Origin: Candidatus Saccharimonadota bacterium
Lineage (GTDB): Bacteria > Patescibacteriota > Saccharimonadia > Saccharimonadales > Saccharimonadaceae
Assembly (NCBI GenBank): GCA_017455145.1
Contig: JAFTBP010000007.1
Span: forward strand, 83,505 to 116,616
Length of the DNA stretch: 33,112 bases
Direction of reading: 5' to 3'
The position numbers and the translations under genes are program-made. How positions within the stretch are numbered: position 1 is the first letter of the stretch; each line of letters begins with the position of its first letter. This document shows positions 24,900 to 32,357 of the stretch, one piece after another. Under the pieces are notes generated by a model. The model ran no database searches. It was not told the DNA's origin and worked only from the letters and a program-made list of their open reading frames with translations.

Positions 24900-24928
24900 T
24901 TGACTTTTTAGCCATTCTGTGCTATAAT
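24900..24928 (+). promoter_or_regulatory. Consensus promoter TTGACT-N17-TGC-TATAAT
   Basis: TTGACT at 24900-24905 and TATAAT at 24923-24928, 17 nt apart. A start codon (24936) lies 7 nt after the -10. Confidence 0.85.
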
Positions 24929-24935
24929 TAAGGAT

Positions 24936-24962
24936 ATGGGGTGGTACTTTTGCAGGAGGTGA
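24936..24962 (+). CDS. Leaderless micro-ORF (8 residues) coupled to the next gene
   Basis: ATG sits 7 nt after TATAAT, where transcription should start. The frame encodes MGWYFCRR and ends TGA at 24960-24962, inside the Shine-Dalgarno stretch AGGAGGTGAT of the next gene (ATG 24967). The stop-to-start distance is 4 nt. It may be a coupling device or leader peptide. It rests on one positional coincidence, but the same layout occurs at 25820. Confidence 0.45.
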   Translation: MGWYFCRR

Positions 24963-24966
24963 TATT

Positions 24967-25344
24967 ATGGATAACTACGGTGACAATTTCTTTTTTGACA
25001 TCGCAATTCACGACGAAATTTATTATGATAAGTATTTGACCAAAACCAAACATACGCTTGAGTTTATGGCCGAAGACATTCTACAGAATAGGTATTATAA
25101 TAGGCTCAACGTCCCCGGCGCACTAGATTTCTGTATTCTTAGAGAAGAAGACGTCTTAAACACTCTAGAAAGACAGTACGACTTAAGCTTAAAAAACAAA
25201 AGCTTCTTTGCTAGACTGTTTAGAGACCACGCTACGCGTATGGATCGCCAACGTATCAAGAAACAGAAAGAAATCGTTGTGTTTTTACACGACGCCAAAG
25301 ACGCGTTAAATTTCGCAACAAAGATGGCAACAAGAGCTCAATAA
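24967..25344 (+). CDS. Hypothetical protein, 125 residues
   Basis: No family recognised. The N-terminal half is acidic and aromatic (NYGDNFFFDIAIHDEIYYDKY); the C-terminal half is basic and helical (FRDHATRMDRQRIKKQKE). No signal peptide or transmembrane helix. The Shine-Dalgarno AGGAGGTGAT is nearly a perfect complement to the 16S rRNA 3' end, implying strong translation. Monocistronic between its own promoter and a strong terminator. The charge split suggests a soluble, perhaps nucleic-acid- or protein-binding factor; this is a guess. Confidence 0.8.
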   Translation: MDNYGDNFFFDIAIHDEIYYDKYLTKTKHTLEFMAEDILQNRYYNRLNVPGALDFCILREEDVLNTLERQYDLSLKNKSFFARLFRDHATRMDRQRIKKQKEIVVFLHDAKDALNFATKMATRAQ

Positions 25345-25354
25345 TCACCCCCTT

Positions 25355-25379
25355 GGCCCGATTAATCGGGCCTTTTTTC
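25355..25379 (+). terminator. Intrinsic terminator
   Basis: GGCCCGAT-TA-ATCGGGCC followed by TTTTTT. Confidence 0.9.
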
Positions 25380-25395
25380 TTGCTTTTAAACAATC

Positions 25396-25641
25396 GGCGA
25401 CCAAGGCTCCACCCGCGTCAATGATATACTCCATCAATTCCCATTCTCACTGCCGTATTCAGGATACGTGAACAGAGAATCTGGCGTTACCGTCAGTCAG
25501 GGCACGCCCGGCTACTGGTGGTCACAGGGTGCTAACTCTGATACCAGCGCCCGCAACCTGTCCATCTACGGTAATTATACCTACCCGGAGGTCGGCAACT
25601 ATAAGACCTACGGCTTTTCCGTCCGTTGCGTCGCCCAGTAG
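25396..25641 (+). pseudogene. Silent cassette 1: startless C-terminal FISUMP-like domain
   Basis: An open frame of 81 codons plus TAG without any start codon, Shine-Dalgarno or promoter; it follows a terminator directly. It begins GDQGSTRVNDILHQFPFSL, has a variable middle with GYWWSQGAN, and ends NYKTYGFSVRCVAQ. The ending matches the C-terminus of FISUMP-type (Fibrobacter succinogenes major paralogous) surface domains, where a conserved CP-GWRLP segment would normally precede it. The first 60 nt are almost identical to three other copies 6.7-7.6 kb downstream. The most likely role is donor sequence for gene conversion; a decayed gene end is the alternative. Confidence 0.75.
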
Positions 25642-25729
25642 CATACCACATTAGCGCCCCAAATAGCCCTAATTTCTACGTAAATTTACACACTTTTCTG
25701 CCAATTTTAAACTTGAGCGTAATAAATTG

Positions 25730-25812
25730 TTGACATTGTAAAAAATGTGATACAATAGAACATAGAAAGTCATATATATACAGTTGACATTTAGTACAAA
25801 TTATGCTATCAT
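25730..25812 (+). promoter_or_regulatory. Tandem promoters of the sigma-4/HARE regulator
   Basis: Upstream: TTGACA (25730-25735) with TGA-TACAAT (25751-25756), spacer 15. Downstream: TTGACA (25784-25789), 17 nt, TGC-TATCAT (25807-25812). ATTGTA and TACAAT form an inverted repeat around the upstream -10, a possible operator. Between the cassette end (25641) and here nothing else is seen. Confidence 0.65.
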
Positions 25813-25819
25813 AAGCAAA

Positions 25820-25855
25820 ATGAATAATATTAACTGGGGTAGAATAAAGGAATAA
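25820..25855 (+). CDS. Leaderless micro-ORF (11 residues) before the regulator
   Basis: ATG lies 7 nt after TATCAT, the predicted transcription start. The frame encodes MNNINWGRIKE and stops at 25853-25855, 4 nt before the regulator ATG in a different frame. The AAAGGA that would serve the regulator lies in its last codons. Same architecture as 24936-24962. Confidence 0.45.
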   Translation: MNNINWGRIKE

Positions 25856-25859
25856 ACTA

Positions 25860-26891
25860 ATGGACCAAAATGCGGATGTGATTGCGCACGCGATCAAAGG
25901 CAGTCTAAAAATTATTGAACAAGACCGCGAAAAAGAGATTATTTCGCGCCGTTTCGGCCTATCCGGTCAAAAAGAAACACTTGAACAAATTGGCGATATG
26001 TTGTCTATTACTCGTGAGCGCGTACGCCAACTAGAAAAAGCTATTTTAATTCGTCTCCGCATCTGTTCAGAAGAAGGAGAAATCAGCGAACTTGCCGCCG
26101 CCGAAAAGATTATCATCCGCAATCTTACTGAAATGGGCCGCGTCGCACGTATTTCCGCTCTCGCCGACAAGATTTATGGTCGTGCTACCACTGCCTCTGA
26201 GCGTGCCGGTCTTGCATTCCTAGGCAATATCTCTGCCAGCCTTACCACCGTTGATGAAAATGACCAATACTATTCCGCTATCGGCATCGCCGACTATGGT
26301 GATACCATTAAAATCAAGAAAAAAATAGACGAAATCGTCACCCTCATCAAGAAAAACAAGAAACCAATGACACTAGATGAACTTGACGACAAACTTACCT
26401 ATGAACACCCTTCCCACATTGAGGCCGTCGCTTCTATCTCTAAACAACTTGCCAGCTTAAACGGCCTCTGGGGACTTGCCAAATGGCCTACTGTTAACCC
26501 TAAAAACATCCGCGACAAGATTTTTGTTGTTCTTGAGACCAAAAAAGAGCCAATGCACTTTGCTGATATCGCAACTGCTATTTCTACTTCTGATTTTAAG
26601 AGAAAAAACGTTACTATCCAGGCTATCCACAACGAGCTTATTAAAGATCCTCGTTTTGTCCTAATTGGTCGTGGTATTTACGCTCTAGATTCTTGGGGGT
26701 ACAAAAAGGGAACTGTCTCTGACATTATCACCGACATCTTAAAGAAGGCTGAAAAGCCACTCACCCGCGAAGAAATCGTAAAAGAAGTTCTTCATTCACG
26801 CAAAGTTAAAGAAACCACCATTCTATTGAACCTACAAAACAAGAAACTCTTCAAAAAAATAGACAAAAATTCTTACACTACCGCCGAATAA
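25860..26891 (+). CDS. Sigma-70 region 4-like HTH fused to HARE-HTH domain, transcription regulator
   Basis: 343 residues. Residues 20-70 (REKEIISRRFGLSG, ETLEQIGDMLSITRERVRQLEKAI) are a clear sigma region 4, the part that binds -35 elements, but regions 1-3 are missing, so it is not a complete sigma factor. The C-terminal part (about 220-340) resembles the HARE-HTH fold also found in the RNA polymerase delta subunit, with MHFADIATAIS, FVLIGRGIYALDSWGY and a second winged-helix-like unit (LTREEIVKEVL). It probably modulates RNA polymerase. Two promoters and a micro-ORF precede it, suggesting tight control. Ends in a strong terminator. Confidence 0.82.
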   Translation: MDQNADVIAHAIKGSLKIIEQDREKEIISRRFGLSGQKETLEQIGDMLSITRERVRQLEKAILIRLRICSEEGEISELAAAEKIIIRNLTEMGRVARISALADKIYGRATTASERAGLAFLGNISASLTTVDENDQYYSAIGIADYGDTIKIKKKIDEIVTLIKKNKKPMTLDELDDKLTYEHPSHIEAVASISKQLASLNGLWGLAKWPTVNPKNIRDKIFVVLETKKEPMHFADIATAISTSDFKRKNVTIQAIHNELIKDPRFVLIGRGIYALDSWGYKKGTVSDIITDILKKAEKPLTREEIVKEVLHSRKVKETTILLNLQNKKLFKKIDKNSYTTAE

Positions 26892-26919
26892 AAAAGAGGC
26901 TTTAAAGGCCTCTTTTTTA
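26892..26919 (+). terminator. Intrinsic terminator
   Basis: AAAAGAGGC / GCCTCTTTT with a 7-nt loop and T-run; it is symmetric enough to work on both strands. Confidence 0.85.
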
Positions 26920-26939
26920 TATCTTTTTCAAACCATTTA

Positions 26940-26948
26940 TGATAAAAT
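26940..26948 (+). promoter_or_regulatory. Extended -10 for TraD-like gene
   Basis: TGA-TAAAAT ends at 26948, 13 nt before ATG; the leader would be about 6 nt with no Shine-Dalgarno. Confidence 0.5.
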
Positions 26949-26961
26949 GGAACTGTAAAAT

Positions 26962-29715
26962 ATGCTAGCAAACATTATTCATTTTATTTTAATGCCGATT
27001 GTTTGGATACCAATTGTGGCTATCCTTGGATTTTTGACTTATAGAAATTACAAAAAGATTAACCGCCTAAAGGTTCTAAACGTTGATTCTGTATTGTTAA
27101 TGCTTGAGATTCCACGCACTAACGACAAAAAAGAGCTCGCTGCGGAGCAACTTTTTGCCAGCCTTCACGGCATTTTAAGAGACAAAACCGAACTCAAAAA
27201 TTCCGGCGGAGTCCAAGAACATCTAAGCTTTGAAATTGTCTCTACTGGTGGTCAAATCCGTTTCTATGTCTGGACGCCAAAAGTCTTACAAAGCTTCGTA
27301 GAAGGTCAAATTTATGCTCAATATCCTTCCGTCCAAATCCACAAAGTCAAAGAAGACTACGCTGAACAGGGAAAAGATTACCCTGTTTCCTATGAATCTG
27401 AAATCGTCCTTACAGAGAACGAAGTCCTTCCTATCAAAACTTTTGAAAACTTTGAAGTGGACCCACTCGCTGGCATTACCGGTACACTAGCCAAGCTTAA
27501 TCCAGACAAAAAAGAGGAGCTCTGGATTCAAATTCTTACTCGTCCTATCCCTGACGATTGGCACAAGTCTACTACTGATAAATGGGTTAAAGATATGAAA
27601 AGTGGCAAACATTCTGGGCTGTTTGGCATTGATTGGACTTGGCTCGTTACTGCTCTTGGCGCATTGTTTAAACCCCCAGAAGGTGGTACTGCCGCCCCTG
27701 TTACAGTAGAACTATCCGAGCGTGCCAAGACTCAAGTAGAAAAAGCCGAAGAAAAAGCCACCAAACTTGGCTTTGAAGTTAAAATCCGCCTAGTTTACCT
27801 TGGGTCCGACCAAATGGACGCCAAACTCAATATGCAGGCCCTCGTTGGCACATTCAAACAATACAACTCTACCAACCTCAACGGTTTTAAGAGTACCAGT
27901 GGCACTTTTGACAAGGGCGCTCTAGAAGCCTATCGCCTCCGCCAATTTGCGGGTCACGGTTTTATTCTTAACATTTCCGAACTTGCCTCTGTTTACCACT
28001 TGCCACATACTTCCGTAGAAACCCCTAATATCGTCTGGGCCACCTCTAAAACCGCCGAGCCACCTTCCTCTCTCCCACTTATTACTGGAAATCCTAAAAG
28101 TGACGAAAACATCTCCGCCTTTGGTCTTACCAATTTCCGTGGCATCAACCACCAATTCGGTATGCTTCGTCGCGATCGTTCCCGTCACGTTTACATTATC
28201 GGTCAAACCGGCGCTGGTAAATCTGGTATGCTTGAACTCTTTGCGCTCTCTGATATTTTCTACAACCAAGGCTATTGTATTATTGACCCACACGGAGATT
28301 TTGCCATCAACAATCTCCGCTTCGTCCCAGAAAAGAGAATCAAAGACGTAGTTTATTTCAACCCTGCCGACACTCAATTCCCAGTTGCGTTTAACCCTCT
28401 AGAACTATCCGACCCTAGCCGTAAACCAAACGTTACCTCAGAAGTTATCGGCGTGCTTAAACGTATGTTTGGCGATTCTTGGGGCCCTAGACTAGAGCAT
28501 ATTTTGCGCTATACCTTGCTCGCCCTTCTTGACCGCCCAGAAACTACTCTGCTTGATATCTCCCGTATGCTTACGGACAAAGATTTTAGAAAAGAAACTC
28601 TTGATTATTGTAAAGATGTGACAGTTCTCCAATTTTGGAAACACGAATTTGGTCAATGGAACGACAAACAAGTTAACGAGTCTATCGCTCCAGTCTTGAA
28701 CAAAGTCGGTGCATTTACGGCTAACCCTATTATTAGAAATATTATTGGCCAACCAAAGTCTAGCTTTGATGTGCGTCGCATTATGGACGAAGGCAAAATC
28801 CTCGTCGTCAATTTGTCCAAAGGTCTTATCGGCGAAGATAATGCTGGTATCCTAGGTGCATTCCTTGTTACAAAAGTACAGCTCGCCGCTATGTCTCGCT
28901 CCGATATTCCAGACGTCGCAGACCGTCGTCCATTCTATCTTTACGTAGACGAGTTCCAAAACTTCGCTACCGATTCTTTTGCCGTTATCCTATCCGAGGC
29001 TAGAAAATACGGCCTCAATCTTACCGTCGCCAACCAATACATTTCCCAAATGACCGACACCGTGCGTGATGCCGTCTTTGGTAACGTTGGTACTACTATT
29101 TCTTTCCGCGTTTCTGCCGACGACTCTCCACTACTTGCCAAACAATTTGAGCCTACCTTTGAAGCTCAAGATTTACTCTCTCTAAACAACCGCAATTTCG
29201 TTATTTCTATGATCATAAACGGCGAAAAGGTGCCTGCCTTCTCTGCTACCACCCTCAGTATTCCTACTACCCCGCAAGACAATTTTGATGCTATTGTTAC
29301 CGCGTCTCGCGAAAAATATTCTCGCCCTCGCGCTGAAGTAGAAGCAGAAATCAAAGAAACTATAGAACAGAGCGAAAAATACAAGAAAGAACTCTCTGAT
29401 TCTGGTCGCGCAGCCGGAGAAATCGGAGCCATAATGAACCCACAGAACAAACAGGGAACTACCCCCGAGAAAAAAGGTTTCGTCTATCAACCAAACCCTA
29501 AAGCCGACTTCAAAAAGCTAAAAATGTCCCCAGATTCCGCCGAAGGTAAAACTGATCGCCCACAGCTAAAAGACCTTGGTAAACTAATCCAACAAAACGC
29601 TCCAGAATTAGCAGGAGAGCCTTCTGAGAAGCCTCAGAACGCGCCTAAGCCTCATAATCACAACCATAAGCCTTATTACAAAAATCGCTCCAAAAACCGC
29701 CCTAAATCCGCTTAA
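26962..29715 (+). CDS. TraD/TraG-like type IV coupling ATPase with CPR-type N-terminal region
   Basis: 917 residues. A transmembrane helix at about 7-26 (MPIVWIPIVAILGFLTY) is followed by a 380-residue region with FYVWTP and QYPSVQI typical of CPR homologues, then the ATPase: Walker A GQTGAGKSG (about 414-422), IIDPHGDF, a Walker B-like LYVDEFQNF (about 660), NLTVANQYISQM and GTTISFRV. The tail is Pro/Asn/Lys-rich (from about 830). Such proteins pump DNA or protein across the membrane in type IV secretion or conjugation, and CPR genomes keep them widely. No other T4SS gene is in the window. Its exact cargo is unknown. Confidence 0.85.
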   Translation: MLANIIHFILMPIVWIPIVAILGFLTYRNYKKINRLKVLNVDSVLLMLEIPRTNDKKELAAEQLFASLHGILRDKTELKNSGGVQEHLSFEIVSTGGQIRFYVWTPKVLQSFVEGQIYAQYPSVQIHKVKEDYAEQGKDYPVSYESEIVLTENEVLPIKTFENFEVDPLAGITGTLAKLNPDKKEELWIQILTRPIPDDWHKSTTDKWVKDMKSGKHSGLFGIDWTWLVTALGALFKPPEGGTAAPVTVELSERAKTQVEKAEEKATKLGFEVKIRLVYLGSDQMDAKLNMQALVGTFKQYNSTNLNGFKSTSGTFDKGALEAYRLRQFAGHGFILNISELASVYHLPHTSVETPNIVWATSKTAEPPSSLPLITGNPKSDENISAFGLTNFRGINHQFGMLRRDRSRHVYIIGQTGAGKSGMLELFALSDIFYNQGYCIIDPHGDFAINNLRFVPEKRIKDVVYFNPADTQFPVAFNPLELSDPSRKPNVTSEVIGVLKRMFGDSWGPRLEHILRYTLLALLDRPETTLLDISRMLTDKDFRKETLDYCKDVTVLQFWKHEFGQWNDKQVNESIAPVLNKVGAFTANPIIRNIIGQPKSSFDVRRIMDEGKILVVNLSKGLIGEDNAGILGAFLVTKVQLAAMSRSDIPDVADRRPFYLYVDEFQNFATDSFAVILSEARKYGLNLTVANQYISQMTDTVRDAVFGNVGTTISFRVSADDSPLLAKQFEPTFEAQDLLSLNNRNFVISMIINGEKVPAFSATTLSIPTTPQDNFDAIVTASREKYSRPRAEVEAEIKETIEQSEKYKKELSDSGRAAGEIGAIMNPQNKQGTTPEKKGFVYQPNPKADFKKLKMSPDSAEGKTDRPQLKDLGKLIQQNAPELAGEPSEKPQNAPKPHNHNHKPYYKNRSKNRPKSA

Positions 29716-29740
29716 GACTATAGCATTTTTTGGTGTTTTA

Positions 29741-29749
29741 TGGTATAAT
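29741..29749 (+). promoter_or_regulatory. Extended -10 (TGG-TATAAT)
   Basis: Ends at 29749. A TTG at 29756, in frame with the next gene, lies 6 nt further; the Shine-Dalgarno-led ATG is at 29795. Confidence 0.6.
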
Positions 29750-29794
29750 TTTCCCTTGGAAACTGCTGTTTTTTTGCACCTTAGGAGGAGAATT

Positions 29795-30550
29795 ATGAAA
29801 ACAAGTTATAGAGTTGGGATTGCTCCCGACGGCCAACCACTAGACCTTGGCCTGGAAGAGATTTTCCGTATCTTAGAGTCAGAGGATACTGATCCTTTTA
29901 CTTTATTAGACCCATTTGGCTTAATTGCCTACACTAGCGATCTTCCAAAGTCCGAGAAGTTCCGCCTGTATGTTGATTTTTTACTACATGCAACTTCCAC
30001 GGGCCCACAGAACTATGCTAACCTGATTCATTTTAACGTCTCAGCGATTAGATGTTTTTCAACGTTCAATTCACTTTTTTCACGCATCTCCCTAAAATTC
30101 AACTTAGACGATGCCGAGGACAAAAAGTACTATGATTTTCTGCTTAGCTCCGGATTCACCCCTAGTTCCCTAGAGGTAGACACTCTCGCCTACAACCTCT
30201 CTAGAATAGAGGTAGAGGCTGCTCCGGGCTTGCCTTCGGATACCGCTTTCCAGATTTTTGCTAGCCGTCTCTACAAAGACGCTATTGCTACAGCCTGCGA
30301 GCGCTATCTAAACACCAACAATCACAACCTCAATGTCAGGCGCAAAATCGCCTACAACAGGGAAGTGAACGCTATAGACCAAGACATCTCGGACCTTGGC
30401 CAAATCTTTGCATCAAGTGGTTATGCCAAAAGCATAGACAACGACGTCGCTATCTTCACTAGCTATAAAGGCCACCATATTGGCATTTTTTCTAACTGGC
30501 GCGACAATTTTACCGAGAGAGTCCTAGCGACAGTCAAAAACATCAAATAG
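29795..30550 (+). CDS. Hypothetical protein, 251 residues (possible 264-residue leaderless form)
   Basis: No family recognised. Starts MKTSYRVGIAPDG behind AGGAGGAG with 4-nt spacing. A mostly helical, soluble-looking protein with Asp/Ser-rich loops (LESEDTDPF), SGFTPSSLEVD, and a late KGHHIGIFSNWRDNF. No signal peptide. A leaderless TTG at 29756 is in frame and would add 13 residues (ETAVFLHLRRRI before the Met), so two isoforms are possible. It ends in a terminator whose core is repeated at 31285. Confidence 0.78.
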   Translation: MKTSYRVGIAPDGQPLDLGLEEIFRILESEDTDPFTLLDPFGLIAYTSDLPKSEKFRLYVDFLLHATSTGPQNYANLIHFNVSAIRCFSTFNSLFSRISLKFNLDDAEDKKYYDFLLSSGFTPSSLEVDTLAYNLSRIEVEAAPGLPSDTAFQIFASRLYKDAIATACERYLNTNNHNLNVRRKIAYNREVNAIDQDISDLGQIFASSGYAKSIDNDVAIFTSYKGHHIGIFSNWRDNFTERVLATVKNIK

Positions 30551-30564
30551 TTTTCATCTCCAAG

Positions 30565-30590
30565 ACAGGGAATTACTTCCCTGTTTTTTC
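30565..30590 (+). terminator. Intrinsic terminator; left copy of a direct repeat
   Basis: ACAGGGA-ATTACT-TCCCTGT plus TTTTT. The core with loop and T-run recurs at 31285-31309. Confidence 0.85.
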
Positions 30591-30928
30591 TACCTAATAG
30601 ACATTGTCACGAATTGATCATAGTAACGTTGCATTTTTGTCGGATCAGTCTGAAAATAGTTACCCCCAAAAAAGTAGTCACAAAACTCTTCGCGTGCACG
30701 GCAGACTTCTTTTAGCTTCGCGCTATTTTTGTTAAATGCCATAGATAGGTCAAACAGCTCAAGCGCTCTATCTATTGACGCATTCATGCGTTTTTCATTA
30801 CCTTTTTCTTTCCATTTTAGAGAACGAGACACCTCGCTACCGATGTTTCCCATCTGTAAATTAAACGGAATTTCCGCCCAGCCACCATTAGCCAATCCCT
30901 TATGCTGGAACCCTACTCCGTTATCCAC
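30590..30928 (-). CDS. Hypothetical small helical protein paired with DUF5674
   Basis: 112 residues from a GTG that overlaps the end of the upstream gene by 16 nt; an ATG at 30850 (MGNIGSEVSRSLKW) is the shorter alternative. The pattern GNIGSEVSRSLKWKEKGNE, IDRALELFDLSM, LKEVCRAREEFCDYFFG recalls a family of uncharacterised helical proteins in many phyla that I cannot name with certainty. Coupled to the DUF5674 gene, both on the minus strand between direct repeats. A two-component accessory module such as toxin-antitoxin is possible but unproved. Confidence 0.7.
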   Translation of the reverse strand: MDNGVGFQHKGLANGGWAEIPFNLQMGNIGSEVSRSLKWKEKGNEKRMNASIDRALELFDLSMAFNKNSAKLKEVCRAREEFCDYFFGGNYFQTDPTKMQRYYDQFVTMSIR

Positions 30929-31257
30929 CTCTGTACTACCTCTGTTATTTTTTGTCTAGTTTCTGGGTTTTCTACGCCTCTGGTGCGATTATTCTGTCTA
31001 GGGCGAATATTGATCATTGAATCAAACTCAATAAAATCCTCTCCCTCGTCTTCCGGGTATAAGTTTATGCCCCAAAGTGAATCCTGCAGGGAACCATTCT
31101 CTAAAAATAGCTGTTCAAGATCAGCATGAAGCTGTGCATCAATAGCAAGAAGCCCTTTATCAACATCCACAACGCCTTTCACCATACACTCATCAAAAAC
31201 CACTTCGGAATTCTTTAACAAATCATTTTTCTTTATAGAATTGTCTAAAATCTTCAT
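30913..31257 (-). CDS. DUF5674 family protein
   Basis: 114 residues. KGVVDVDKGLLAIDAQLHADLE, SLWGINLYP and EFDSMINIRPRQNNRTRGVENP match DUF5674 proteins, found mainly in CPR and cyanobacteria, function unknown. The conserved HADLE and NIRP..N.SRGVE-type segments suggest a defined active or binding site. The -10 (minus TGC-TAAAAT, 31272-31264) ends 6 nt before ATG, so the mRNA is leaderless. The promoter is overlapped by a plus-strand terminator hairpin. Confidence 0.82.
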   Translation of the reverse strand: MKILDNSIKKNDLLKNSEVVFDECMVKGVVDVDKGLLAIDAQLHADLEQLFLENGSLQDSLWGINLYPEDEGEDFIEFDSMINIRPRQNNRTRGVENPETRQKITEVVQRWITE

Positions 31258-31263
31258 ACAACA

Positions 31264-31272
31264 ATTTTAGCA
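31264..31272 (-). promoter_or_regulatory. Extended -10 for DUF5674 gene
   Basis: Minus TGC-TAAAAT, 6 nt before the ATG at 31257. Confidence 0.6.
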
Positions 31273-31284
31273 CAAAAAGAGAGC

Positions 31285-31309
31285 CAGGGAATTACTTCCC
31301 TGTTTTTTT
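31285..31309 (+). terminator. Terminator-like hairpin; right copy of the direct repeat
   Basis: CAGGGA-ATTACT-TCCCTG plus TTTTTTT. No + strand gene lies just upstream, so its presence is better explained by duplication with the copy at 30565. Confidence 0.65.
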
Positions 31310-31314
31310 CACCT

Positions 31315-31415
31315 CCACCCCTGTTATTTCTAAAAACGCTATACTTCCCCACCCCTGTTTATCATCTTATATTTTATAGTTATCACCCCTGTTTCATATC
31401 TATTCCACCCCTGTT
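31315..31415 (+). repeat. Four direct copies of YCACCCCTGTT
   Basis: Copies at 31315, 31349, 31383 and 31405 (spacings 34, 34 and 22 nt), all on the + strand. Further copies are at 31863 and, with one change, 32073. Confidence 0.65.
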
Positions 31416-31417
31416 AA

Positions 31418-32103
31418 GCCCAGCAAAAGCCCACAGGGCGTCCAAAAAGCCCCACAAAGCGCCAAAACGCATACGAACACGTCCACAAGCACCAAACGGC
31501 CTAGAAACGCACGAGAATGGGGAAATACGGTCAATTTAGCATAAGCAGGATAGAAATTTGGCCGAAACAAGCCAGCTCCGGACGTATCAACAATCGTCTT
31601 TTCGTCATAGTTTTAATGTCGCACAATGTATCTTTTACGACATTAAACCTAGCAGCCCCAGTAAGCAATCATTGGTCAACACGATCAGTTAAAATACATA
31701 TCTCTCAAGCCTATGAAAGCAAATTTCACCCTGGAATGATATGTAAACATCTTGCTTAGGCAAGTTACTAGTTTTTTTACGGACAAGAATTCACGAAAAA
31801 TTCAGTTACGGCTAAGGTTAAGTTAGCCTTGAAAATATCAGCATTTTAATTGAAAAAGCCCTCCACCCCTGTTATCACTCATTTTTTGACAAATTTTCAC
31901 TCAAATTTGGCCAAATTTTTTAAATTTGACAATTCCCTTGTTTATTTCCCTATTTTCTTTATTTCCCTGTTATTTTGCCTTATGTTGCCCAAAATCCACT
32001 CAAAAACCTACTTGAATTTACCCTGTAATTCCCTTCCCGAACAAAAACCGAACTTAAGAGATCAACAGAGGCCTACCCCTGTTAAACGTGTATTTCCCCA
32101 CTA
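31418..32103. other. Gene-free region before the cassettes
   Basis: I see no convincing gene. Open frames of 80-84 codons exist but lack start signals and protein-like composition. It holds a C/A-rich, T-poor stretch with roughly 10-nt period (31418-31518), an inverted repeat TTTAATGTCG/CGACATTAAA (31612-31621/31638-31647), another TACATATC/GATATGTA (31695-31702/31738-31745), a small hairpin CTTGC-TTAG-GCAAG followed by a T-run near 31775, and more CCCTGTT words. Confidence 0.55.
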
Positions 32104-32116
32104 ATGCGCCCATTCC

Positions 32117-32350
32117 GGCTCCACCCGCGTCAATGATATACTTCATCAATTCCCATTCTCACTGCCGTATGCAGGCTACGTGGCCAGTGAATCTGGCGCT
32201 ACCGTCATTCAGGGTACGGTCGGCACCTGGTGGTCACAGGGTGCTCGCTCTAATACCTACGCCCGGGACTTGGCTCTGCTCGGTAATTATACCGGCCCAG
32301 AGAATAACAACTATAAGACCATCGGCTATTCTGTCCGCTGCGTCGCACAA
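32117..32350 (+). pseudogene. Silent cassette 2 (FISUMP-like C-terminus)
   Basis: An open 78-codon segment from GSTRVNDILHQFPFSL to KTIGYSVRCVAQ with no start. The homologous block begins 9 nt later than in the other copies (GGCTCC instead of GGCGACCAAGGCTCC). The variable part reads AGYVASESGATVIQ, GTWWSQGARSNTYARD. There is no stop after CVAQ; 7 nt later cassette 3 begins in another frame. Confidence 0.75.
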
Positions 32351-32357
32351 CTCTTCC

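Noticed and set aside
31315..31415. CRISPR array
   Set aside because: The repeated unit is only about 11 nt, spacings are 34, 34 and 22, and no cas gene is present.
31517..31759. 80-codon open frame
   Set aside because: No start signal, no recognisable protein features, and it spans inverted repeats.
31850..32104. 84-codon open frame
   Set aside because: Composition is that of T/C-rich non-coding DNA with CCCTGTT repeats; no Shine-Dalgarno or promoter.
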